Assembly: GCF_016907055.1 (NCBI RefSeq)
Contig: NZ_JAFBBG010000012.1
Coordinates: 1-45,944, forward strand
Source of the DNA: Paracholeplasma morum
Lineage (GTDB): Bacteria > Bacillota_I > Bacilli_A > Acholeplasmatales > UBA5453
DNA: 45,944 nt
Direction: 5' to 3'
The position numbers were made by a program, and so were the translations under genes. The notes beneath the pieces are model-generated. The model made no database searches. It saw nothing but the letters and a program-made list of their open reading frames with translations, and had not been told where the DNA came from. Positions within the stretch are counted from its first letter, which is position 1, and each line of letters opens with the position of its first letter. Positions 8,145 to 16,361 of the stretch are shown here, in pieces.

Positions 8145-9911
8145 CTAATCGTATATGGTCTTCGTGTAGACCATGTTTTGTGTGTAGCTTCTGTCTTCAA
8201 CGACACCGTCGTTTGAAAGAAGGTATCCATGAATATATCCACTATCTGCTAAGTAGAAAGGCATCTCATCTAAAGATATGCCTCTAATCACCGCATCAAG
8301 TGTTAATAGTGCAAGTGTATCAGGTTGGTCAAGTCTACTGTAAAGCATTACTTCGGATTCTACAAAGAATCCTCTGTGGAACTTCGCTTCAACAATATTA
8401 TTACCAATGGTTCTAGCAACTTCTAAATAAGCTTCGTTCTTCGTGTAATCGTAAAGTTCTACCATTGCCATTAAGGCATATGGGTCATCAATTGAGGTAT
8501 CCAGGTTTAGATTAGGCTTAGCTCCACCTAATTCTCCAATATCCCCTAACCCAAATGTGTAGACGATATCTCTAAAATAACCCCATAAATCTTGTTGATT
8601 CTCTTTATCTATTGTTTGAAGAATGGTTCTTAGAATTGGAAGTAAGTAAGTGGTTGGCATATCAACATAATCAAGTCTCATTTTGGATGGTCCAAAATAC
8701 CCTACTTCAGGAACGATATAGCCATAAGTAACTGTTCCATCGATAAACATTGGAATGATTTTATTTCTACCATCTACTCTGATATAGGCATATTTCAAAT
8801 AGCCTTCGATATATGTTCTTGCCCAATCAACGAACTCTGTTACACCATATTTATCGGCAGCCTCTAATAACATTAAGATATTATCGACATATACTGCTTG
8901 TGTATTTTTCCATGCGACATTGGCTTCTCTAGCAATCTCTCCAAAATCTCTGAATTGACGTGCAACTCTATCCCCACACCCTGAATTGGTATAAGCTGGA
9001 TCAGCACACTCTATTTGAGATTTTGTAACTAGGGTTGATTTGTATTGATAAACTGTCATCCCTGTCACTGGATTAGACGCTAGGTTATATTGACGCATTA
9101 AGTATTTTGCCCAGTCCGCAGGCACTGGGTCTGATGTATGATTAGAAAGTGTAAATGCGGCATAAGCTAAGTCTGTTGCTGAGTTAACAAATGGCAATAG
9201 CCCTGGTGAATCTGCAGGAATAATTGGATTATTGTTTTCATCCATTTGAATGACATCCAGAGGAATCGTTTGACCAAACACATTTACGTTATAAGCAGTT
9301 GAATAACTGCCGTGACGGTTCATATCGGTTGAATCCCAATAGAAATGTGCAGTCCAGAGTTGTCTCATAAACTTCAGGGTTGCTTCTTCATTCACTTCTA
9401 ACATCAACTCATAGTAAGGCATCATGTTTTTTAGTTCATGAGGCCCATTTGGCCCTTCAAAGCTTTGGACTTCAAGGGTATCAAGGTTAATTGCTCTATG
9501 ACCACCCCATTGGAATAAGCCATTATCAGATTGATAATTGTCCATGAACTCCTCTAGAATACCTACCGCTTCATTTTTATATTTATCACTGTTAGTCACT
9601 TTCGATAATGCGACTAACGTTCTAAAAAAGTTTTGTTGATTGGCTAAATTGGCATAAGGCACTGAAGCTCTATTTGGAAATACCCATTTAGCTGGTTCAC
9701 CAGTAAGTGTATTGATCGCGTCTGGTAGTAAGTTTGTGTCTTCGTTATACTCATGCCCATACTTTAAGACATTTTCAACATAATGGATGACTGAGGATAA
9801 TCTGTTGTAATCTTGTTCAGTATAAATAATGCTATCCGTCTTTCCAATCACATTTGAAGAAACCCATAGACTGGATGTAATAAGTAATAATATGATTAGT
9901 AGTTTTTTCAT
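8145..9911 (-). CDS. Exported PL2-family pectate (exopolygalacturonate) lyase
   Basis: This 588-residue enzyme resembles family 2 polysaccharide lyases, which release unsaturated digalacturonate from polygalacturonate by beta-elimination. Matching blocks include ANQQNFFRTLVALS (90-103), WGGHRAINLDTLE (135-147), HELKNMMPYYELM (158-170) and NRHGSY (198-203). H138, E159, R199 and H200 correspond, with nearly the same spacing, to the metal ligands His, Glu and His and the catalytic Arg described for Yersinia PL2A. Known PL2 enzymes are mostly cytoplasmic or periplasmic in enterobacteria. This one starts with a hydrophobic signal (residues 3-19) and has no lipobox cysteine, so it is secreted or N-terminally anchored. 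It sits 10 bp before the small lipoprotein in the pectin operon. Confidence 0.85.
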   Translation of the reverse strand: MKKLLIILLLITSSLWVSSNVIGKTDSIIYTEQDYNRLSSVIHYVENVLKYGHEYNEDTNLLPDAINTLTGEPAKWVFPNRASVPYANLANQQNFFRTLVALSKVTNSDKYKNEAVGILEEFMDNYQSDNGLFQWGGHRAINLDTLEVQSFEGPNGPHELKNMMPYYELMLEVNEEATLKFMRQLWTAHFYWDSTDMNRHGSYSTAYNVNVFGQTIPLDVIQMDENNNPIIPADSPGLLPFVNSATDLAYAAFTLSNHTSDPVPADWAKYLMRQYNLASNPVTGMTVYQYKSTLVTKSQIECADPAYTNSGCGDRVARQFRDFGEIAREANVAWKNTQAVYVDNILMLLEAADKYGVTEFVDWARTYIEGYLKYAYIRVDGRNKIIPMFIDGTVTYGYIVPEVGYFGPSKMRLDYVDMPTTYLLPILRTILQTIDKENQQDLWGYFRDIVYTFGLGDIGELGGAKPNLNLDTSIDDPYALMAMVELYDYTKNEAYLEVARTIGNNIVEAKFHRGFFVESEVMLYSRLDQPDTLALLTLDAVIRGISLDEMPFYLADSGYIHGYLLSNDGVVEDRSYTQNMVYTKTIYD

Positions 9912-9913
9912 AT

Positions 9914-10771
9914 CTATGGTCTCCTTTCAATGATGACATTATCGATATAGGCATAACTATTCTTATAGTTTCTAGGCATCGTTACTTTAAACACGTTAGG
10001 AACTAAAATCTCTCCTGTGGGTAAAGCATTAACTCTATTTGAAATATGGAATATCCCACTATAAAGCGGTAAGAAAGTGCCTTCATCTTCTAAGTATGCC
10101 GCAAGAAAATCTAAGTCTTTGTCCCATTCGAACTTAAACGTATACCAAGTATCTTTTTCTAATGTGTAACTTGTACTGTGGGTATCCCCACCATCGGCGG
10201 TACCTGAGTAATAAAAGAATGGTCCACCGACTTTAATGTTCACTTTCAAATCTGCATTAATAACCGCTTGAATGGTATTAACTGCACCAGTAGATACACC
10301 AAATGAGATTGAATCTGTTGGTTTATCACTTGGGATTAAGATATCCATATAGGCAACGCCTTTCTTTGAAGTATCTAAATTGAACTTAGTTGAAAAGATG
10401 AATGTTGGATTTGGCGCTGATTGTGGATACATTGGCGCTTTTAATCCGTCTGAGAATAACTCCACATACTGATTAGAATCCTTTGAAACCACAGAAGCTT
10501 TAACCCCATCGGTCTTATACTCTTCATTTCTATACAATAACCAGTTTCTAGGTAATTGCCCTAATCGTTCTGTTTCAAAATCTTCCGTGATTAAGTATTC
10601 TTCTTTAACCGGAGATACAAACTCTAAATCATCGCTTGGGATGTAACATCCTTCAGAAAGTGGTGTATTCTTACATGCGTGATCTAGAACAACAGGCACA
10701 TCTGGTTTCTTTTGGCATCCAGCCAAAAAGAGTATCATCAAAACTAATACTGCAAGAAGCTTTTTCTTCAT
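9914..10771 (-). CDS. LamG/concanavalin-like lipoprotein of the pectin operon
   Basis: This 285-residue lipoprotein has lipobox LAGC (Cys19) and RBS GGAGG. The mature region looks like a beta-sandwich carbohydrate-binding domain. It starts ITEDFETERLGQLPRNW, has a WYTFKFEWDKD strand in the middle, and ends AYIDNVIIERRP. The same layout, with an EDF-G start and a central KWYTLRVEVD-like strand, is seen in residues 190-390 of the giant lipoprotein downstream. No catalytic residues are recognised. It probably binds pectic substrate at the cell surface next to the lyases. The function is inferred from domain type and operon position. Confidence 0.7.
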   Translation of the reverse strand: MKKKLLAVLVLMILFLAGCQKKPDVPVVLDHACKNTPLSEGCYIPSDDLEFVSPVKEEYLITEDFETERLGQLPRNWLLYRNEEYKTDGVKASVVSKDSNQYVELFSDGLKAPMYPQSAPNPTFIFSTKFNLDTSKKGVAYMDILIPSDKPTDSISFGVSTGAVNTIQAVINADLKVNIKVGGPFFYYSGTADGGDTHSTSYTLEKDTWYTFKFEWDKDLDFLAAYLEDEGTFLPLYSGIFHISNRVNALPTGEILVPNVFKVTMPRNYKNSYAYIDNVIIERRP

Positions 10772-10780
10772 ACTAACCTC

Positions 10781-11665
10781 CTAACCTTTAATGGCTGAAT
10801 CTGCGTTGTTACCAACAAAGTATTTTTGTGCCACGAAAAATACGAGAATTAAAATGCTTACCGATACAATCGAACGTGCATACACGTGTGCATACGTATT
10901 GGTGGAATCTAACCCTAATAAAGGTAATACTTTGGCTAATGGGAAAAACTCAGCATTGGTAATGTAAATGAGTGGCCCTTGGAAATCATTGAACTCCGCA
11001 ATGAATAACAATAAAGCGACTGTAATGACTATTGGTTTTAGTACTGGCATTAATACATACCATAATACTTGCAGTTTATTGGCACCATCCATGTACGCGG
11101 CTTCATCTAGGTCGCGTGGGATGGTTCTAAAAAACTGAATGAACATGAATATTGAAAATGAATTTACTGCAAACATCGATCCTGCCCATAGTGGTAAGAA
11201 CCCCATAAATGGTACTGAGTTATTCTCCCATATAGCAGCAATCCCAGGGCTAGTCCAGAAGGCATACATTGGGATTCTAAAAATCGTATTTGGCATTAAA
11301 AGTGTACCAATGACTAACGCAAACACCAACTTCTTCCCTTTAAAGTGCATACGCGTTAAGACATATGCAGTAATGAGGGTTGAAAGTGTTCCAAATATTA
11401 CATGGGGAATAACATACTGCATCGTATTCCAAAGGGCTTTTAGTAACGAATACCCTTTAACGCTACCCCAACCTGGGGCTGTTAGCGATTCTTTCCATCC
11501 GATTAAGGTGAAATCGTTTGGCCAGAAACTAAACTTTGTATTCGCACCTTCATTAAAAGATGCCCCTATGATCCATAAAAGTGGGTATAACATGATAAAT
11601 GCAACCCCAACAATGATTGCGTATTTGAAAAACGCAATGATTCTTTTCTTAGTTTGTTTTCTCAT
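10781..11665 (-). CDS. CUT1 sugar ABC transporter permease, MalG/LacG type
   Basis: This 294-residue membrane protein has about six transmembrane helices. It carries the MalG-type cytoplasmic coupling motif EAAYMDGANKLQVLWYVLMP (about residues 188-207), where the ATPase docks. The N-terminal segment KKRIIAFFKYAIIVGVAFIMLYPLLW is typical of the family. It forms the importer with the MalF-type permease upstream (4-bp gap) and the binding lipoprotein. The context points to oligogalacturonide import. No ATPase gene accompanies the set, so a shared MsmX-like ATPase elsewhere is expected. Confidence 0.92.
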   Translation of the reverse strand: MRKQTKKRIIAFFKYAIIVGVAFIMLYPLLWIIGASFNEGANTKFSFWPNDFTLIGWKESLTAPGWGSVKGYSLLKALWNTMQYVIPHVIFGTLSTLITAYVLTRMHFKGKKLVFALVIGTLLMPNTIFRIPMYAFWTSPGIAAIWENNSVPFMGFLPLWAGSMFAVNSFSIFMFIQFFRTIPRDLDEAAYMDGANKLQVLWYVLMPVLKPIVITVALLLFIAEFNDFQGPLIYITNAEFFPLAKVLPLLGLDSTNTYAHVYARSIVSVSILILVFFVAQKYFVGNNADSAIKG

Positions 11666-11669
11666 AGGC

Positions 11670-12551
11670 TTAGTCCTGATAGTGAACCCAGTATTTACTC
11701 GATCTAAAGATCAATACAGTAAATACCATGATAATTACAAACAATACCCATGACATCGCACTACCAACGTTTAAGTCTCCACCTTTAAAGGCGATGTCAT
11801 ATATGAGTTTATTTAACACATTGGTTGACCCTTCAGGTCCACCATTCGTAATAAGCATTGGGCCATTAAACACCTGAAAGGCTTCTACCAAACGCATGAC
11901 CCCATTGAATAAAATAATAGGGGTAATCATCGGGATGGTTACTTTCATAAACTGTTTAAACTTACCTGCCCCATCAATGGTTGCTGCCTCATATAAGGTC
12001 TCAGGTACATTGACTAAAGCATTTAAGAAGATTAACATCGTTGAACCGAACTGCCAAACTCTCAGTAATACTACCGACATCATCGCTCCACCCGCAGTAC
12101 CTAAAAACGATATTGGTGAAATCCCAAGTAGTTTTAAACCTGAATTGATTAGACCGTTGTATTCAAAGATATAACGCCACAAGATGATTACTGCGACGTT
12201 CGCACCTAAGACGGTTGGCATGTAAAATGCGGTCCTAAAGAACCCAACGCCTTTCATCTTTAAACTTAAGAGGTATGCCACTAACAATGACACAATTAAT
12301 ATGAGTGGTACTGTGACAAACACATAGATGAACGTAACTTTAAGTGAATTTACAAATTCCTCCCCAAGGTAAGTGGATGTATCCATAATGAGTTTAAAGT
12401 TCTTAAGTCCTACAAAGGTAGAGATTCTCCCTCTTTTCTCATATAAGCTCATGACAAATGCGCTTATAAAAGGATATACCTTAAATACGATAAACCCAAC
12501 TAACCAAGGAATTAATAAAACGTATGGTACCCATTTCTTTTCACCTACCAT
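11670..12551 (-). CDS. CUT1 sugar ABC transporter permease, MalF/LacF type
   Basis: This 293-residue permease has about six transmembrane helices. It opens with KKWVPYVLLIPWLVGFIVF and carries the coupling motif EAATIDGAGKFKQFMKVTIP in the expected cytoplasmic loop. The start follows a GGAGG site that overlaps the stop of the binding-protein gene (GGATTAGTATG). It is the partner of the MalG-type permease directly downstream. The substrate is inferred from the flanking PL1 and PL2 lyases to be galacturonate oligomers. Confidence 0.92.
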   Translation of the reverse strand: MVGEKKWVPYVLLIPWLVGFIVFKVYPFISAFVMSLYEKRGRISTFVGLKNFKLIMDTSTYLGEEFVNSLKVTFIYVFVTVPLILIVSLLVAYLLSLKMKGVGFFRTAFYMPTVLGANVAVIILWRYIFEYNGLINSGLKLLGISPISFLGTAGGAMMSVVLLRVWQFGSTMLIFLNALVNVPETLYEAATIDGAGKFKQFMKVTIPMITPIILFNGVMRLVEAFQVFNGPMLITNGGPEGSTNVLNKLIYDIAFKGGDLNVGSAMSWVLFVIIMVFTVLIFRSSKYWVHYQD

Positions 12552-12552
12552 A

Positions 12553-13881
12553 CTAATCCTCCATAATGCGTTTCAGTTCTGCATTAAACTTAGAAATGAT
12601 TCTCGATGCTGCTTCTGTTGCATTGATGTTATTGAGCAAGAAGGATTCAATTGGACCTTCATAAATGGCTCTAAAGGTATTGTGTTCATAATAAGGGTGA
12701 ATGTATAGGTTAATGGATTCTTCTAGTTGATGGTTATACATCGATTGAACAACCTCATGCCCTTTCCATTCTAATGAGTTAGAGTAGTCTGCATCAGACA
12801 CAGCTTTTAGCGCAGTTTGTGTATCTGTATTAGAAGAAACCCCACGGTCAACTCCCAAAATGGCTACTGCTTCTGGGTCAGTAGTCATAAACTCGATAAA
12901 TGTCTTAACAGCTTCTTGTTTTTCTTTACTGCCTTCTACTCTCTTAGAAACTGCATAAGCCATCGATACTTTCTTATACATGCCTAGTGATTCCCCTGAG
13001 GCTTGTTGAAACATCCCAGCCATAACAAGATTAGCATCACTAGGTAAGGTGTTTTGGTATTCAGAGATTGCTGTATTCCATTGTAAGATACCGCCATATT
13101 TTTGTTGAGTCCAGTTTGGATTGGTTGGACCATCAATGTGAGTATCGATCGCATTCGATGGAATGAGTACGCCTGTACTTCTTAAATCCGAGATGAAATT
13201 AAACCCATCTACAAGTTCTGCTTGTGTGAAGTTAAGTTGATTATTCTCATTAATCACATTTTTGCCTGTTTTTTGGGCTAAGTATGAAAACATTAAGATT
13301 GCTACTTGTTGAGCATCTAATCTACCCAGTGCATAATGTGAACTGTTATGTGCTTGAATCGTTTCTCCAGCAACCATGAGTTCTTCCCATGTTTCTGGGA
13401 TGATTCTGTCACCTTCAAAGGAAACCCCTGCATCTTCATAGACTTTTTGATTCAAATAGAAGATATAGCCTGTTTCAGAAACAGATAGTCCTAGAACTTT
13501 TCCATCTACAGTAAGTGGTTTATGTTCGTCGGTTGGGTATTTACTTAAGTCGATTCCAAGTTCCGTAATATCCATGAAATAGTCTTTACCATACATAGAA
13601 TAAATCCAGTTATAGTTTACTTGGAATACATCAGCTTCAGTACCGCGGTTAAGTTTGTTGTTTAATGCTTGTTGGTAACCATTCCATGTGGACTGTTCAC
13701 CTTTGACTTTATATTGTGGGTATTTTTCTTCAAAGAGTTCAATGGCTCTATAGGTAGCCACGTTTCGATCAGAGGTTCCCCACCAACCAAATGTGATTTC
13801 ATTATCAGCTGTTTTCTTTCCACATGCTGATAAAACTACGACTGTGATTAAGACTAATAAAACAGATACTACTTTTTTCAT
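12553..13881 (-). CDS. Extracellular solute-binding lipoprotein for pectin oligosaccharides (predicted)
   Basis: This 442-residue CUT1-type binding protein has lipobox LSAC (Cys20). The start is ATG at 13879-13881, six bases after GAGGAG; an in-frame ATG five codons earlier forms part of that ribosome-binding site and is rejected. The mature protein shows family landmarks: EITFGWWGTSDRN at the start, an NKLNRGTEADVFQVNYNW segment, PETWEELMVAGETI, and a C-terminal AVKTFIEFMTTDPEAV segment. In a wall-less cell such a protein is tethered to the outer face of the membrane. It should hand substrate to the two permeases downstream. The specificity for unsaturated or saturated oligogalacturonides is inferred from operon context. 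Confidence 0.9.
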   Translation of the reverse strand: MKKVVSVLLVLITVVVLSACGKKTADNEITFGWWGTSDRNVATYRAIELFEEKYPQYKVKGEQSTWNGYQQALNNKLNRGTEADVFQVNYNWIYSMYGKDYFMDITELGIDLSKYPTDEHKPLTVDGKVLGLSVSETGYIFYLNQKVYEDAGVSFEGDRIIPETWEELMVAGETIQAHNSSHYALGRLDAQQVAILMFSYLAQKTGKNVINENNQLNFTQAELVDGFNFISDLRSTGVLIPSNAIDTHIDGPTNPNWTQQKYGGILQWNTAISEYQNTLPSDANLVMAGMFQQASGESLGMYKKVSMAYAVSKRVEGSKEKQEAVKTFIEFMTTDPEAVAILGVDRGVSSNTDTQTALKAVSDADYSNSLEWKGHEVVQSMYNHQLEESINLYIHPYYEHNTFRAIYEGPIESFLLNNINATEAASRIISKFNAELKRIMED

Positions 13882-13892
13882 GTGAATTCTCC

Positions 13893-15323
13893 TCATTGAC
13901 TTAAATTTGTGTTAATTGATAACCAATCAAAGGTTTCGATGGTTTGTGCACCTGTTGGAAAGCTTTTAAATGTGTCTTTCAAATAATAGATGTCTTCTAA
14001 GAGATACTTATAAGGTATTGCCTTATAGTTTCTCATTTGATAAGGCAAGTAATTACTGCCATTATGAACCCATAGAGAGTTCTTATCTTCACTAGAGCCG
14101 AAATAGGTTCTATTGGCAGTAATCAATTCTGAGTTTGTCACTTGATAGGCCCCTGTGTACTTTAGATCAGGGTTACTATCTTGATGATTCTTTATTGGCG
14201 TTGAAACAAACATATAGATTGAGTTTTCAAGTAAGATAGACCCTTCTTCGGTACTTACTAACCCTTGATTAACAAATGATAGATTTGGGCTATTCAGTTT
14301 AAGCCTTAACTCGTGTATGCGCGTATTATCTAATATCATGTGATATAGATGCGCATCCCCTTTTCTGATTCTCGGCATTCTATCCATTAGATTAAACACT
14401 TCTAAATGATGAAACGTCATCGTAATGTCTTCGAAGCCTTCACCATCTGTAGTGTTACCTAAATTGAAGCCCTTCTTTTGAAAACTCATGAATAGTTCTA
14501 AGTCTTCTTTTGAAATCCCTTCATTTCTTAATGAATCATAGTATGGATGCGTACTTCTATTCTCTTCAAGGTAATGGATTTGTGTACTAATAAAGTCATT
14601 TGGATTGAAATTAAGTTTTGACCAAGATAGCGTTACATTTTTAGAATGTTCTCTTAAATCAATAATGCCATCATAAGCTTGGTCAAATGTTAAATGATCA
14701 AACCATATGCCATTAACATTCTTTAGACCAAAATAGTCCCAGTCATTTCGTTTATATCCACCTGTTGAGGTTTCATCCCATTCCCATAACTCAGAAAAAT
14801 GAATGTTTCTGAATACCAGGTTATTAGAATCTTCAATAAGAAAAGCTGCATGTTTAATCTTAATACCCGATTCTGAGTAAATCACTAAGTCAGATCGATT
14901 AAGCAGTCTTACTTCACCTATACCACTTTCCATTAAAGTTGGATGTGTCAGTGGGGTATTTCTATGGGCTCTATAGACATTCTTATAATCGTTTAGTGTT
15001 TTTCCAACTTCTTCTAGCTTTATGCTTAACTCCTTTGACCCTAAGGATAAATCATTCATTAATTTGATTATCATGACTTCTTCATTCATTAAAGCATCTA
15101 GAAACTCAATTTCATTAGTAACAACTTCTATATCATTCTTATAACTAGAACGATCTGTAATAACCAACGAAGAAAAACCAAATGGGTTTTGAAACCTAGA
15201 ATAATCAATAACAGGTTTATCATTTGGTATGGTTGTATCGGGTTTGTCAGTTACAGTGGGTTTAGTACAAGAGGCCATCATAGATACTAAACATAATACA
15301 AATACCAGTGAAAGTCTTTTCAT
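13893..15323 (-). CDS. PL1-family pectate lyase lipoprotein
   Basis: This 476-residue parallel beta-helix lyase cuts polygalacturonate by beta-elimination. The start is ATG at 15321-15323 after GGAGAT; the longer frame adds ten residues before the signal peptide. The lipobox is MASC with Cys19, so the enzyme is anchored outside the membrane. Family motifs are LVFRNIHFSELWEWD (169-183), NGIWFDHLTFDQAYDGIIDL (204-223, equivalent to the classic WIDH and YDGLLDI blocks), VTLSW (230-234) and DRMPRIRKGDAHLY (314-327, with the conserved arginines and the HVYNNYF-type strand). It is the first gene of the operon, directly behind a cre-containing promoter. Confidence 0.9.
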   Translation of the reverse strand: MKRLSLVFVLCLVSMMASCTKPTVTDKPDTTIPNDKPVIDYSRFQNPFGFSSLVITDRSSYKNDIEVVTNEIEFLDALMNEEVMIIKLMNDLSLGSKELSIKLEEVGKTLNDYKNVYRAHRNTPLTHPTLMESGIGEVRLLNRSDLVIYSESGIKIKHAAFLIEDSNNLVFRNIHFSELWEWDETSTGGYKRNDWDYFGLKNVNGIWFDHLTFDQAYDGIIDLREHSKNVTLSWSKLNFNPNDFISTQIHYLEENRSTHPYYDSLRNEGISKEDLELFMSFQKKGFNLGNTTDGEGFEDITMTFHHLEVFNLMDRMPRIRKGDAHLYHMILDNTRIHELRLKLNSPNLSFVNQGLVSTEEGSILLENSIYMFVSTPIKNHQDSNPDLKYTGAYQVTNSELITANRTYFGSSEDKNSLWVHNGSNYLPYQMRNYKAIPYKYLLEDIYYLKDTFKSFPTGAQTIETFDWLSINTNLSQ

Positions 15324-15369
15324 GTTATCTCCATCGTTTATTATATTGAACACTGTTTATTTCTATTAA

Positions 15370-15407
15370 ATTATACCATGAGTTAACCAAAAATGTCAAC
15401 GCTTACA
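15370..15407 (-). promoter_or_regulatory. Pectin-operon promoter with a cre-type operator over the -35 box
   Basis: On the minus strand the -35 TTGACA (15394-15399) and the -10 TATAAT (15370-15375) are separated by 18 bp. TGTAAGCGTTGACA at 15394-15407 fits the catabolite-responsive-element consensus TGWAANCGNTNWCA at every position and covers the -35 box. CcpA or another LacI-family repressor is the likely ligand. Binding there would block RNA polymerase. Confidence 0.85.
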
Positions 15408-15712
15408 TAACTATTAATAAGGACGATGTTTTATCAAAAAGAGATCCAATTTAAGAACGAATCGGAAAGAAATGAATGAATAAACCATTAGTTATAAATT
15501 TCTGAGACAAAAAGTAAAAAACCACCAATTTTCACAGTGGTTGATGTTTAAATATTTATCCACACTAGATGATACCTTTAGTAACTATACGAGACGAAAA
15601 CACAAAAAAAAAAATTCATTGGTCTTATCTTTCATTTTATGGTTAAATACACAGTCTTATTTACATAAACTAGTCAATCTATAAAAATTACACTCCTAAA
15701 GACTATATTTAT
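15408..15712. other. Gene-free spacer between the pectin operon and lemA
   Basis: This is AT-rich DNA between divergent promoters, including an A-run of about 11 at 15604-15614. I find no start with a ribosome-binding site leading to a credible protein. The only structure is a terminator-like hairpin at 15520-15546. It may be decayed sequence. Confidence 0.6.
15516..15546 (-). terminator. Orphan terminator-like hairpin
   Basis: On the minus strand, AACCACTG, a short loop, and a GGTGGTT arm are followed by a TTTTTT run. No gene on that strand ends here, since the sequence upstream on the minus strand is empty up to the divergent lemA promoter. It could end a small RNA or be a remnant. Confidence 0.45.
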
Positions 15713-15741
15713 TTGATATATGAACGCTCTGGGTATATAAT
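15713..15741 (+). promoter_or_regulatory. Promoter of the lemA operon
   Basis: TTGATA (15713-15718), a 17-bp spacer and TATAAT (15736-15741) lie 26 bp before the lemA ATG, with AGGAGG in between. Confidence 0.8.
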
Positions 15742-15767
15742 AATTGCAAAAATCTAGGAGGGTAATT

Positions 15768-16358
15768 ATGAATAGACAAAAAAGTATTATTTTATCTGTT
15801 TTGGGGATTGTTGTTTTAATTGTTTTAATAATAGGCATACAAACCATTGTGTTCTATAACCGTTTCATCGATAAAGATGAAACCATTGAAGACAACTATG
15901 CGACTGTGTTCAGTAACTTTGAGCAACGTCACAATACCATTACCCAAATAGTAGCAACCGTTAATGGTCTACAACAACACGAACTTGCGATTTATAATAA
16001 GATCATTGAAGCCCGTACTGCCTATGCAGCAGCGTTAGCTAATAATGATGTTGAAGCCTTAGCTGAAGCGGATGCTTTAGAAGCAGTCGCAGTAACGGAA
16101 TTATTGTTTGCGATTGAGAATAACCCGAATCTAGTGACTGCAGATTCATTTGAAGGCTTAATGGATACCATCTATGTTCTAGAGTCTATGTTAAAGACTG
16201 CTCGTGACGACTATAATGATGCCGTAAAGGAATATAATAAGACTTCTAAACGATTCCCTGGATTAGTATATAGATCCATCTTTGGTTTTGAAAAAGAAAA
16301 AGAATACTGGAAGATAGACGATGGTAAGACCGACATTCCAGATATAAGTTTTAACTAG
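15768..16358 (+). CDS. lemA: LemA-family membrane protein
   Basis: This is a 196-residue protein with one N-terminal transmembrane helix (about 6-28) followed by a helical bundle, the LemA layout. Recognisable pieces are YNRFIDKDETIEDNYATVFSNF near the start, a long coiled region with LLFAIENNPNLVTADSFEGL, and the ending YNDAVKEYNKTSKRFPGLVY, which matches the YN..V..YN...FP pattern of the family. The start is the ATG after AGGAGGGTAATT; the frame is open for eight more codons upstream, but these overlap the promoter. The family function is unknown. It is paired with a TPM-domain lipoprotein, a common partnership. Confidence 0.85.
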   Translation: MNRQKSIILSVLGIVVLIVLIIGIQTIVFYNRFIDKDETIEDNYATVFSNFEQRHNTITQIVATVNGLQQHELAIYNKIIEARTAYAAALANNDVEALAEADALEAVAVTELLFAIENNPNLVTADSFEGLMDTIYVLESMLKTARDDYNDAVKEYNKTSKRFPGLVYRSIFGFEKEKEYWKIDDGKTDIPDISFN

Positions 16359-16361
16359 TTT

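Noticed and set aside
11139-11753. A 204-codon open frame on the plus strand inside the permease genes
   Set aside because: It is antisense to two clearly real permeases with EAA motifs, lacks a ribosome-binding site and shows no domain.
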